64,000 bases of DNA, from NCBI GenBank assembly GCA_964291275.2, contig OZ219799.1:1240001-1304000 (forward strand), written 5' to 3'. Each line of letters opens with the position of its first letter. Positions within the stretch are counted from its first letter, which is position 1. Below, piece after piece: positions 36,589 through 45,270 of the stretch. The translations under genes were made by a program, and so were the position numbers. Below the pieces are notes generated by a model that saw nothing but the letters and a program-made list of their open reading frames with translations, searched no databases and was not told the DNA's origin. Source of the DNA: Bin80 sp964291275 (GTDB taxonomy: Bacteria > Bacteroidota > Rhodothermia > Rhodothermales > Bin80).

Positions 36589-38874
36589 ATGTTCACGCAG
36601 AGTCAGGTTTTGCGCACCTTGAGTGCTCCGGAATCGCAGTCGCGTCTCACCGCGGTGTTGGGCGATGCCGCGTTGTCCACGCGCGCGGCGATAGCAAGGC
36701 GCGTGTGTGAACTTTTCACATTCGTTGATGCCTGCGGTCGGTTGCAGGTGTCCACTTGCGCCCGTGCGTTGTCAAAGCTGGCCGACCGTGGGCGGATAGC
36801 ATTGCCTGCGCCGACGAACAATTACGCGGCGGGGGCGGGTCCCCGCCTGCTGGCCGAACCGGTGCCTGCCCCGGAACGTTTGCCTGAGGTTGTTAACGAG
36901 GTGGAGGGTCTTACGCTGGTTAAGGTGACCGACACCGATCAGCGTGAGATTTGGAACACGCTGTTGCATCATGAGCATCCGCGTGGAGTGACGACATTTT
37001 GCGGTGCCCAGGTACGGTATCTGATTGACAGTGCACACGGTTATGTGGGTGCGGTCGGTTTTTCGGCGGCCGCCCTGCGACTGGCGGCCCGGGAGCAGTG
37101 GATGGCCTGGTCGGACGCACAGCGACAGGCCCATCTGCACCGTGTGGTGTGTCTGAGCCGATTCCTGATGCGGGAGCGATGCCAGCATCTGGCCAGCTAC
37201 GTGCTCAGTCGCCTGCTCAGGCGACTGGCTGAGGACTATCAGCAGCATTACGGCTACCGGGTGTGGATCGTTGAAACCTATGTGGATCCCGAATGGTCGG
37301 GTTCCTGCTTCAAGGCCACCAATTTTCAGTACATTGGACAAACCGCTGGCGGCCTCCGCCATGACACTCTGGAGCCGCCGAAGGCGTTGTATGTATACGA
37401 ACTTCATCGCAGGTGGCGTCAGCAACTGGGGGTGCCTGCGGTGGAATTACGTCCGGTCAGACAACCTGGTGAGATGTTGGATAGCGAACAGTGGGCCGAT
37501 GCCGAGTTTGGGGATGCGCCGCTGGGCAACGCGCTGCGCTCGGCGCGGCTGGTCAAGAGTGCGTCTCTGCTCGCCGATACCATCGGCGCGGCGATTACCG
37601 GGAACACGGGCTATGATCGGGCGGCGGTCAAGGGGCATTATCGCCTGCTGGCGAGCGATCCGGCGTCTGAGGTGACGCCGGAGAACGTGTTGGCCCCGCA
37701 TCGGGCGCGTACCATAGAGCGTATGCGCAGCCAAAAGGTGGTCTTATGCATCCAGGATGGCAGTCGGCTCAATTACGGGTCGCGTCTGGCCTGCGAGGAC
37801 TTGGAAGTCATTGGTCAGAATCAGACCACGACCAAATCGCGGGGACTGCATATTCATACCACGCTGGCGACCACCACCGATGGTCTGCCACTGGGCGTGT
37901 TGCGGTGCAGTTACAAAGATCCGACCGATGGACCGTTGAAGCCAAAGGCGCAGCGGTGGCTGGATGGTTATGCGGATATTTGTGAAGCCGCGCAGGAGCT
38001 ATCGCGCAAGATCAAGGTCCTCTGCGTGATGGATCGGGAGGGCGACAGTTTTGCGCTCTTTGATGCGCAGCGGCAGCACAAGCGGGTTGATCTGCTGGTG
38101 CGGGCATCTAAGAATCGGCGTCTGGCAAAAGGCAAAAAGCTGTTTGAGACGATGTCCGGTGGCAAAGCTGCCAAGACGATCAGGATTGAGATTCATCGCC
38201 GGTCCGTGCGGTCGAAGACGGCCGGACGCGCCTATCGCGTCGCCGATGCCGAAGTACGCTATGGCCCGGTTACGCTGCCCGCGACTCCACTGGTTGCGGA
38301 TGCGGATCCGGTGACGCTCACCGGGGTGCATATCAAAGAAGTCTCGCCGCCTGCGGGTGAAAAGGCGATTGAATGGTATCTGCTGACCAGTCTTGCGGTG
38401 CCCTCGGCCCGGGCTGCGGAGCGGGTGCTGGGGTATTATCTGAAACGTTGGCGGATTGAGGACTTTTTCCGGGTGCTCAAGAGTGGCTGCAAAGTGGAAC
38501 ATATGCAGCTGCGGAGCGCCTTAAGACTGGAACGGGCATTGGCGATCTACTGTGTGATTGCCTGGCGTCTCATGGTGCTGACGCTGTTGGGGCGAACCAT
38601 GCCGGAGCTGGATCCGTCGGTATTCTTCACAGAACTGGAACTTGGATTCTTGACCGGCTACGCCAAGCGGGTACGACTGCCGGAACCCAAGATGCTGCGG
38701 GACGCCATGTTGCTGGTGGGGGTGTTGGGCGGCTATCAAAACCGGAATCGTGCCCCACCGCCGGGCCATCAGGTCATGTGGAGGGGAATCGAACGACTCG
38801 CTATGGCCTTGGTGGGCTATCAGATGCACATTGAGGAGACCCAGGCCCGCTGCTGCTGCTGTGCAGATTCGTGA
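36589..38874 (+). CDS. IS4-family transposase with N-terminal DUF4338 (DruA-like) domain
   Basis: A 761-residue protein. Residues about 105-260 (VKVTDTDQREIWNTLLHHEHPRG… VGAVGFSAAALRLAAREQWMAW… RFLMRERCQHLASYVLSRL… GYRVWIVETYVDPEWSGSCFKATNFQYIGQT) belong to the DUF4338 family, also known from the Druantia protein DruA. The C-terminal half is a Tn5/IS4-type DDE transposase with Asp in VVLCIQDGSRLNYG, Asp in VLCVMDREGDS and the family YREK-type signature in YYLKRWRIEDFFRVLKSGCKVE. I could not find matching terminal inverted repeats by eye. It has cut the helicase on its left and the reductase gene on its right. Confidence 0.85.
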   Translation: MFTQSQVLRTLSAPESQSRLTAVLGDAALSTRAAIARRVCELFTFVDACGRLQVSTCARALSKLADRGRIALPAPTNNYAAGAGPRLLAEPVPAPERLPEVVNEVEGLTLVKVTDTDQREIWNTLLHHEHPRGVTTFCGAQVRYLIDSAHGYVGAVGFSAAALRLAAREQWMAWSDAQRQAHLHRVVCLSRFLMRERCQHLASYVLSRLLRRLAEDYQQHYGYRVWIVETYVDPEWSGSCFKATNFQYIGQTAGGLRHDTLEPPKALYVYELHRRWRQQLGVPAVELRPVRQPGEMLDSEQWADAEFGDAPLGNALRSARLVKSASLLADTIGAAITGNTGYDRAAVKGHYRLLASDPASEVTPENVLAPHRARTIERMRSQKVVLCIQDGSRLNYGSRLACEDLEVIGQNQTTTKSRGLHIHTTLATTTDGLPLGVLRCSYKDPTDGPLKPKAQRWLDGYADICEAAQELSRKIKVLCVMDREGDSFALFDAQRQHKRVDLLVRASKNRRLAKGKKLFETMSGGKAAKTIRIEIHRRSVRSKTAGRAYRVADAEVRYGPVTLPATPLVADADPVTLTGVHIKEVSPPAGEKAIEWYLLTSLAVPSARAAERVLGYYLKRWRIEDFFRVLKSGCKVEHMQLRSALRLERALAIYCVIAWRLMVLTLLGRTMPELDPSVFFTELELGFLTGYAKRVRLPEPKMLRDAMLLVGVLGGYQNRNRAPPPGHQVMWRGIERLAMALVGYQMHIEETQARCCCCADS

Positions 38875-38910
38875 TACCCTCACGAAACGGGAGACTCTTA
38901 CCCCAATGCT

Positions 38911-40899
38911 ATGGCCCGGACGTACCGGTACCGTGAACCCAAGCGTGAAAACGCTCCGTCACCCTATGCTGCGGACCATCAAGGCGTGCGCTGTAAAGAG
39001 GCGCTCCGACCAGACAATCACGGCGGTAGAAAAAACGCTCACGGATCTCCCACAATAGTTAGACTACACCATTACTTGGGTAATGGGCAGACCAAGGTGG
39101 TGGTCGAGCAGGCCCTGCTTCATGCGACCCGAGCTGGGGTGCCGATGGCTATATTTCGCCTGCCGCACACGAACGTCGCTAGTACCGGTTTCGGCAATGC
39201 CGACGATGTTGCGGTGCGAACGGTGGCCGCGGTAGTGGATGTGGAACGGATGCCAGAGGGGTTCACGTTGCAATGGAGTCAGGCAGCAGCCGATGTTGTC
39301 GCCGACACCATGGCGGCCATCTCGCTGAACCCCGACCGGCGCTTCACGATCTATCACTACTCCGAAGACCCTCCCGTAGGGCACGAGATGGAGCTTGCCG
39401 ACTTCGGACTGTACTACAAGCCTGTCCCCTACGATGCATTCAAGCGGGCCTGTCTGGTCCGGGGAGAGCTGTCACCCCTCCACGGATTCTGGAACCTGAT
39501 TGATCACGGTGCGCCCTACTGGTTCAGCGGGGACGCGACCGCTCCGTCCCATCGCGTCTGCGGTCGTGCCTTGCGGGCCGATTGTCCAGACCCGATTATA
39601 TGGCCGAGCGCGTACACCATGCTCCGGCGCTCCCTCGACTGGTTGCGGGCCCATCGCGAGCGATGGCCTTATCGCATACCCGAGAGCCGCCTCGACTATG
39701 ACCAACTCGTGCGTCGAGCCGAATCGTTCGCGTGCGAATACGATGTCCCCTTCGACGTGGCATTCCCCGTCTGGAAGCTCGAGGGACTCAGGCAGCTCGT
39801 GCAGGCGGTGACCGCCCCGGAGGCCGGCGTCCGGACCGGGAGACATGACTACATCGCCTTCGATCTCACTCGTCGCTTGCGCAACAACGCTTCTTTGGAA
39901 CGCGAGCGCCACCGCTACCCGGAGATCGCGGAACAGGCCATCAGGCGGCCGGTCTTTATCGTTGGAATCAACCGGACCGGCACAACCTTCCTGCACCGCC
40001 TGATGTCTCGTGACCCGAGGTTCTGGACACTGCGCGGCTACGAGTATGTCGAGCCGGTCCCAGCGGGCGGCAATTATGCCACTCCGGCCGACTCGGCCGA
40101 AGATTCGCGACGAGCCTTCGCGGAAGAACTCTTGAACGCGTCGGGGATCGTCGACATGTTCAAGGGGGTGCATCATTTCGATGTCGACGAACCAGAAGAG
40201 GACCTTGGTCTGCTCAGGATGGGGTTTGCCGCCTGGGGCGCGACCGTTTGGTTCGACATCCCGGACTTCGCCCGCTGGCTTGCCGACAGGGATATGTCGG
40301 AGACCTACGCCTTTCACCGCCGCGCGTTGCAGAACTACACGCATCAGCGGAGAAGCCGCGGGGAGGGGCAGTGGGTGTTGAAGGCGCCCTTTCACCTCTT
40401 CGAACTGGAAGCGCTGATCGCGACGTACCCCGATGCCCTGTTCATTCAGACCCATCGCGAACCCGCTCAGTTCTTGGGATCTTGGTGCAGCCTTGTCGAG
40501 CGCGTTCGCAGCCTATCCTGTGAGGCCCGCCCGCCTGAAGGCCTTGGAGTGGAACAACTTGAATTTATGACCCGCATGCTTGACAGCATGGTCAAGTTCC
40601 GTACGAACCATCCCGAACTCGAAGATCGCTGGTTGGACATCAGTTTCTACGACCTAGTCCAATCCCCCATGGACATGGTCGCCCATATTTATGACCGTTT
40701 CGGGTGGTCGCTGAGACCGGAAGCAATCGCGACCATGGACAATTGGCTGGAGTTGCAGGCCGCGCAGCGGAAAAATCAGAAACGACACAAGTACGATCTA
40801 TCTGACTTTAATTTGACACGCGAAAAGGTCGATGCAGCCTTTTCGCATTATCGTGATTTTCTCTCAAGCAGTGGGATCCGATCTTCCATGCTTTTGTGA
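38911..40899 (+). CDS. 5'-truncated thioester-reductase/sulfotransferase fusion
   Basis: The frame encodes 662 residues. From about residue 50 it reads like the C-terminal third of an SDR-type thioester reductase domain of NRPS/CAR-like enzymes (GNGQTKVVVEQALLHATRAGVPMAIFRLP, GFGNADDVAVRTVAAVV, FGLYYKPVPYDAFKRACL). From about residue 310 it is a sulfotransferase, with the PAPS-binding loop RRPVFIVGINRTGTTFLHRLMSRDPRFW and VLKAPFHLFELEALIATYPDALFIQTHR. The Rossmann half with the NADPH site is missing, and the Tyr expected in GYGQSK is Asn. Residues 1-48 have no homology and derive from the IS4 junction. The sulfotransferase domain is complete and could still function if expressed. Codons are GC-rich. 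Confidence 0.72.
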   Translation: MARTYRYREPKRENAPSPYAADHQGVRCKEALRPDNHGGRKNAHGSPTIVRLHHYLGNGQTKVVVEQALLHATRAGVPMAIFRLPHTNVASTGFGNADDVAVRTVAAVVDVERMPEGFTLQWSQAAADVVADTMAAISLNPDRRFTIYHYSEDPPVGHEMELADFGLYYKPVPYDAFKRACLVRGELSPLHGFWNLIDHGAPYWFSGDATAPSHRVCGRALRADCPDPIIWPSAYTMLRRSLDWLRAHRERWPYRIPESRLDYDQLVRRAESFACEYDVPFDVAFPVWKLEGLRQLVQAVTAPEAGVRTGRHDYIAFDLTRRLRNNASLERERHRYPEIAEQAIRRPVFIVGINRTGTTFLHRLMSRDPRFWTLRGYEYVEPVPAGGNYATPADSAEDSRRAFAEELLNASGIVDMFKGVHHFDVDEPEEDLGLLRMGFAAWGATVWFDIPDFARWLADRDMSETYAFHRRALQNYTHQRRSRGEGQWVLKAPFHLFELEALIATYPDALFIQTHREPAQFLGSWCSLVERVRSLSCEARPPEGLGVEQLEFMTRMLDSMVKFRTNHPELEDRWLDISFYDLVQSPMDMVAHIYDRFGWSLRPEAIATMDNWLELQAAQRKNQKRHKYDLSDFNLTREKVDAAFSHYRDFLSSSGIRSSMLL

Positions 40900-40986
40900 T
40901 AGATCGGATCAGGCACCACGCACAGATACAGATCTGGGATGATTTCGCATTTCAGGACACATTGCGGTAGCCGTCCAACCCTCTAG

Positions 40987-41290
40987 GTGATTTTTGGTGT
41001 TTGCCCTTCGCAGAAATCAAGGCCCTTGATTTCCGATTTTCTCTATGCAACAATACATCGGTGTGCGAATGTGCCTTATGAAGAATTCAGGGTGGCATGT
41101 GTGTCACGCGGAGAGGCATCACCATTATTCGGCCGACTGCCCATTCTGGATTTGAACCACAAATACTGGCTCGACGCTACTTCTGAGGCAAATGGGGCCC
41201 CGATTGGACTTCGATGGCATCATTTCGTACGGACATACCGATTGCGGACCATCTCGGAGTTCCATTTGAGGACAGTAATCCATCTTGGAT
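40987..41290 (+). pseudogene. Second thioester-reductase copy, C-terminal remnant
   Basis: The frame at about 41071-41190 reads VPYEEFRVACVSRGEASPLFGRLPILDLNHKYWLDA, clearly homologous to VPYDAFKRACLVRGELSPLHGFWNLIDHGAPYWFSGDA of the reductase domain in the preceding gene. Just after it the frame shifts (…WHHF then FRTDIPIADHLGVPFEDSNPSWM in another frame). The sequence is AT-richer than its homologue, so this is not a recent duplicate. It stops at the 5' boundary of the group II intron at 41291. Confidence 0.65.
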
Positions 41291-42128
41291 GTGCGCCGTG
41301 GAAAGGCGCTTTCCTGTGGCGGGTGCGAACCCCGCCCAACACCTGTCGCTCCGGTTGGTAGCGGCCTTAGCGTATTATGGAGGTAACGACATGATATGAA
41401 GCACTGAGGTTTAACGGGCTACGCGAGTAGCTTAGCGACCATGCGGGCCGGAACGCGTAGTGAACGTCGAGCAGGCCTCGAAACGGATAATGTGAGTGTC
41501 GACCTTCCGTCCATATGGGGAAGACTGGTACGTCATGGGAAGTGAGCGACAAGCGCACCAAGACGGCTCACCGGGGTATTGGCGCTGGCACGCATGGAAG
41601 ATCAGGGAAGTAGCAACACGGGAAGCCCTGTCGGTGCTGAGGCACACGGCAACCGGAACTCCGTAAGGAGCAGGCCGGTCCGGCAGGGTGGCGGAGTGGT
41701 CCGTAGTACCGCAGACGCGGGGTAACGCCCGTTGAGGAAAGGGACCGCAGGGTTGGAGGGCAGATAATAAGGACAAAGGGCACCGGAAAAAAATGGCAAG
41801 GCCTAACATCTGGAAAAATGTCAGTGCGTCCGGCATCTGCACATGCATAAGTGAAGGGATCGTCAAAGCGACGGTGCTGGCGGGGCGTAGCGAGGCCCGT
41901 CCGCATGCCATGCGAAGTTGGGCTGTCCGCAGGCAATGTGCCATTGTCTGCATAGCGGGCAGGACTGTACTGAAGCATGGTAATCCGAGTACGAGCCGCA
42001 TGATCCACCTGGAGAGCCGGGTGCGGGAAACCCGCACGCCCGGTTCGGAGAGCAGGGGGCCGGAGACGACTTATGGGAGCCTGACTGAGGGCCAAAGCGA
42101 AAGCGATGGAATTGCCACAGGACCCTAA
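41291..42128 (+). mobile_element. Group II intron lacking its protein-coding ORF
   Basis: The 5' end GTGCGCC at 41291 begins a structured, GC-rich region with domain I-type elements (GGCGGGTGCGAACCCCGCC, CCGTAGTACCG). Domain V is nearly canonical at 42014-42046: GAGCCGGG pairs with CCCGGTTC, a TGCGG/CCGCA distal stem carries a GAAA-type loop, and the two-base CG bulge and AGC triad are in place. No reverse-transcriptase/maturase ORF is present in domain IV; only about 200 bp separate the domain I-III part from domain V. The 3' boundary near 42128 and domain VI are uncertain. It could only move with a maturase supplied in trans. Confidence 0.82.
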
Positions 42129-42239
42129 GAGCACCGCGCCGGCCTCCTGACTCTACGATTGATGTACTTGCTGAACCGATCAGTGTGCACAATGCTGACA
42201 GTGGGGGACAGGGTACAGGGGCGGGGGTCACACAGGGGC

Positions 42240-42488
42240 TACTATACCGGTTCAATCGTAGCTTCTGGATAAGAGCTGAACATGACATTTTCGTGGGAAA
42301 GCGAGTTAGCGATGCGAGCATACATGACGCTGATAAAGAAAAACTTGAGGAGAGAAAAAAACCAGTACGACATAGCAGACCACAATCTTCCTCCGAAGGC
42401 TATCGAACAGGCGTGTGTCCCTTATTTGGACTTTATTGGTCGCCACAGGGTTTCGAATCAGATATGGTCCCCAGTAGAGCCTTTGTAG
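42240..42488 (+). pseudogene. Second sulfotransferase copy, C-terminal remnant
   Basis: The frame around 42282-42470 reads FSWESELAMRAYMTLIKKNLRREKNQYDIADHNLPPKAIEQACVPYLDFI, homologous to the sulfotransferase C-terminus of the gene at 38911-40899 (FGWSLRPEAIATMDNWLELQAAQRKNQKRHKYDLSDFNLTREKVDAAFSHYRDFL). Together with the reductase remnant before the group II intron it represents the two ends of a second reductase-sulfotransferase gene whose middle (about 400 codons, including the PAPS loop) is gone. Confidence 0.68.
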
Positions 42489-42738
42489 CCATGACAACTC
42501 GTTGGATTCAGAATACAGGAAATGCAACCCTGATCGACTACTGGATAAATGGTATCATTCGGCATATATTCCGAACGAAGTCGGTTCGCATTAATAGAAT
42601 AGGTACGTTGTTTCTTGAAAAACCCCAAATAGGGCATCTCCCCTGTGCAATTGACATTATACCCAATTAATACTACTGAGAAACCTTGGATGTTGTGCAA
42701 AAATAGACGAGAGCACAAGCTTCACTGACTACGGAACT

Positions 42739-44502
42739 ATGGCATCTAATATCTTACGTCAAATATGCTCACTCCATTTGGAAAATTTTAAACCTTATGG
42801 TGGATGCGCCATTATCCCAATGGCACCGATTACTCTCATCTTTGGTGAGAATAGTGCCGGTAAATCTTCCATTCTACAAGCTCTTCATTTGCTGAAGCAA
42901 ACCCATGAGAACAGGGATACAGATGATATTCTTACTCCACGCGCTGAGAGCGGAATTGTAGACCTAGGGAGTTTCCCCGAATTGATTTTTGATCATGAGG
43001 TAAGCCGAAAATTCAAGATTCGAGTCAACTTTGACATTACGGATGATCCATTACGGGCAGCCGGGTTCCAGAAGGCTGAAGGGTCCTGTCATTCCTTGAT
43101 TGAGGAAATAGGTGGTATTGAACTGCATTTTGAGTACTCTGCCAGTAAGCGAACGGTATCATTATGTCAACTGGAAATTTTTGATAATAAGGTAGGACTC
43201 ATCGCTCGCTTTCAAAGGTTTGAAGACGTTTCTTCTGATCCTGAAATTCAAGATGATTATAAATCTTTGGATTTTGATCTTACACATACTGCGTACGACA
43301 GGGATCAGTATTTTGATCGTGATCCACGCGGTATTTTATGTAATACATACGTTACGGATTCTGAGGAATTTTGGCGGGATTCATTTGAGTCCATGATAAA
43401 TGAACGACAGAAAGTAGTGCAATGCTTGAAGACTCGACGGCGTCTACTTATTAACAATGGAAGATCTGCCCTCGACAATCAGGGAGTAATGAGCCTAGTC
43501 TCGGGGGCCCATTCTATGGTTTTCTTTCGTCTCGATGATGCCGACGAATCTAGAAACAGGCTAATAGATCAAGACAAACTCGTGTCTGAACTGGAGATAT
43601 ATGGGTTAGAAAAAGCTATCAAGTTCTATAGCAATGGCTTTTCACTTGATGATTTTATTTCTCGTATGCGAACGGAACAACGAAGAGACACTCTTGCTGT
43701 CTTTGGAATGTTAGAATTAAGATTCAGCGGTGGTTTTCCAGGTCTTTTCCCTGAGTACACTACTAAAGACAGCAGAATTTCTCCTAAATCAATCCTAAGC
43801 ATATGCGAACTCGTTATTGAATTGAGCGAATCCCTCAAGTCAATACTTGATGCAGTCCTTCCAATCGGCCCCCACCGAAGTTCTCCAGACCGGTGGTATA
43901 CTTTTGCGGGGAGAAAACCTCAAGATGTTGGGCTCAGCGGAAGATTTCTGCCGGATTTATTGTTCCAGGATCCCACCCTCGTTAATACGACGAACGATTG
44001 GCTCAAGCGTTTGGGGATTGGATACTTGTTAAAGATTGAGAAGCACAATACACGCTACCTTGATCTTTACGAAATTCGTTTTCTCGATGAGCACCGCGAA
44101 GGCCCCGTTGATGTAAACCTAAGGGATATGGGGTTTGGTATTAGTCAAATCCTGCCACTAATCGTCCAATGCCTGGCATGCTTTAGAAATATCATTACGA
44201 TTCAACAACCTGAGCTCCACATTCATCCCCGCCTGCAGTCCAATCTAGGGGATATATTTGTAGAATCAATATACAAACGTCAGAATCAACTCATCATTGA
44301 AACTCACAGTGAACACCTAGTTCTCCGTCTTCAGAGACTAGTGCGGACGGGGAAGCTCAATTCTGATGATATTTCTATCCTCCATGTGAGTCGCGATTCA
44401 TCAGGGTCATTTGTTGAACGACTGCGCTTGGATCAAAGCGGCGAATTTATTGATGACTGGCCCGGCGGATTTTTCCCCGAGCGACTCGAAGAATTGTTAT
44501 AG
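42739..44502 (+). CDS. AAA ATPase with DUF3696-like C-terminus (candidate defence ATPase)
   Basis: A 587-residue SMC/OLD-like ATPase. Walker A is at residues 36-44 (GENSAGKSS), preceded by LHLENFKPYGG. The ABC-type signature region (NLRDMGFGISQILPLIVQ), Walker B-like FRNIITIQQPELHIHPRLQ and the switch ETHSEHLVLRLQRLV lie near the C-terminus. It ends with SGEFIDDWPGGFFPERLEELL, the hallmark of DUF3696-containing ATPases. There is no TOPRIM/OLD nuclease motif, so the effector is probably the next gene, 14 bp downstream. Such single ATPases paired with a variable effector are common in bacterial antiphage modules. The gene seems intact. Codons are AT-richer than housekeeping genes, consistent with transfer. 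Confidence 0.75.
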   Translation: MASNILRQICSLHLENFKPYGGCAIIPMAPITLIFGENSAGKSSILQALHLLKQTHENRDTDDILTPRAESGIVDLGSFPELIFDHEVSRKFKIRVNFDITDDPLRAAGFQKAEGSCHSLIEEIGGIELHFEYSASKRTVSLCQLEIFDNKVGLIARFQRFEDVSSDPEIQDDYKSLDFDLTHTAYDRDQYFDRDPRGILCNTYVTDSEEFWRDSFESMINERQKVVQCLKTRRRLLINNGRSALDNQGVMSLVSGAHSMVFFRLDDADESRNRLIDQDKLVSELEIYGLEKAIKFYSNGFSLDDFISRMRTEQRRDTLAVFGMLELRFSGGFPGLFPEYTTKDSRISPKSILSICELVIELSESLKSILDAVLPIGPHRSSPDRWYTFAGRKPQDVGLSGRFLPDLLFQDPTLVNTTNDWLKRLGIGYLLKIEKHNTRYLDLYEIRFLDEHREGPVDVNLRDMGFGISQILPLIVQCLACFRNIITIQQPELHIHPRLQSNLGDIFVESIYKRQNQLIIETHSEHLVLRLQRLVRTGKLNSDDISILHVSRDSSGSFVERLRLDQSGEFIDDWPGGFFPERLEELL

Positions 44503-45270
44503 TCGTTACATCGGAAATGATTGTAACGGCAATTGTAGATCCTACGGCCTTGGATTCAAAGTACTGGAAAAATAATAAGCCGTACCAAGTCCAAATAGAA
44601 CGGTTTCTGTCCGACATTTTAGTAAATGGATTGTTAATTTCTGACCAGAAGAAGAGATTGCTTCATGAACTGGGAAATAAGATCAGATCCATCCCAAAGG
44701 CTAAAATATTGTTTGAAGAGATCGAAAAAAACAAGCGAGTTATTAAGTGCAAACACCCCACCCACCATCAGAAAACATGGAGAATATGTTGTGAACTTGA
44801 ACAGCACCAATCTCCAGATGTAATTATTACGGGTAAAGATCATCTCGTGGATATTCGTACTAATATTTCTGAGTCTCAGGTGATCACCTTTGACACGTAT
44901 TTAAATAGTGATTTCAAGAAAAAAAGAGACGGATATCTGATCGTAAAACCTCTCCATGAACTAAGATTCAGCGAATGTGAAGATCTGTTTACCCGGGTAA
45001 TCCAGTTCGCGAGTAAAATACGTATCTACGATAAACAGATCGGCAAAGGGAAAAATCTTCTCGGATTTAGTAAAGGAATCAGTTTTATCCTACGCTTGTG
45101 GAAGGAGGCTGATTCCTACTGCAACAAAACAGTCGAAGTAGAGATCTACACATTTCAGGCTGATCATGGATATACGGAAAATGCTCACTGTCAAGAAACC
45201 GCAGAGACTAGAATCGACAAAGATCTCGTTGGTAAACTAAAGAAGGACTTTGAATTGCCCCTTAAATTAT

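Noticed and set aside
36589..38874. Druantia defence system
   Set aside because: Only a DUF4338 domain is present, fused to a DDE transposase; no DruB-E genes or large helicase accompany it.
36540..39060. Complete IS4 element with inverted ends
   Set aside because: I searched both flanks for matching ends (for example CTGAACAGT) and found none, so only the gene is annotated.
39472..40455. 327-codon minus-strand frame
   Set aside because: Antisense to the sulfotransferase gene, which has clear PAPS-loop motifs.
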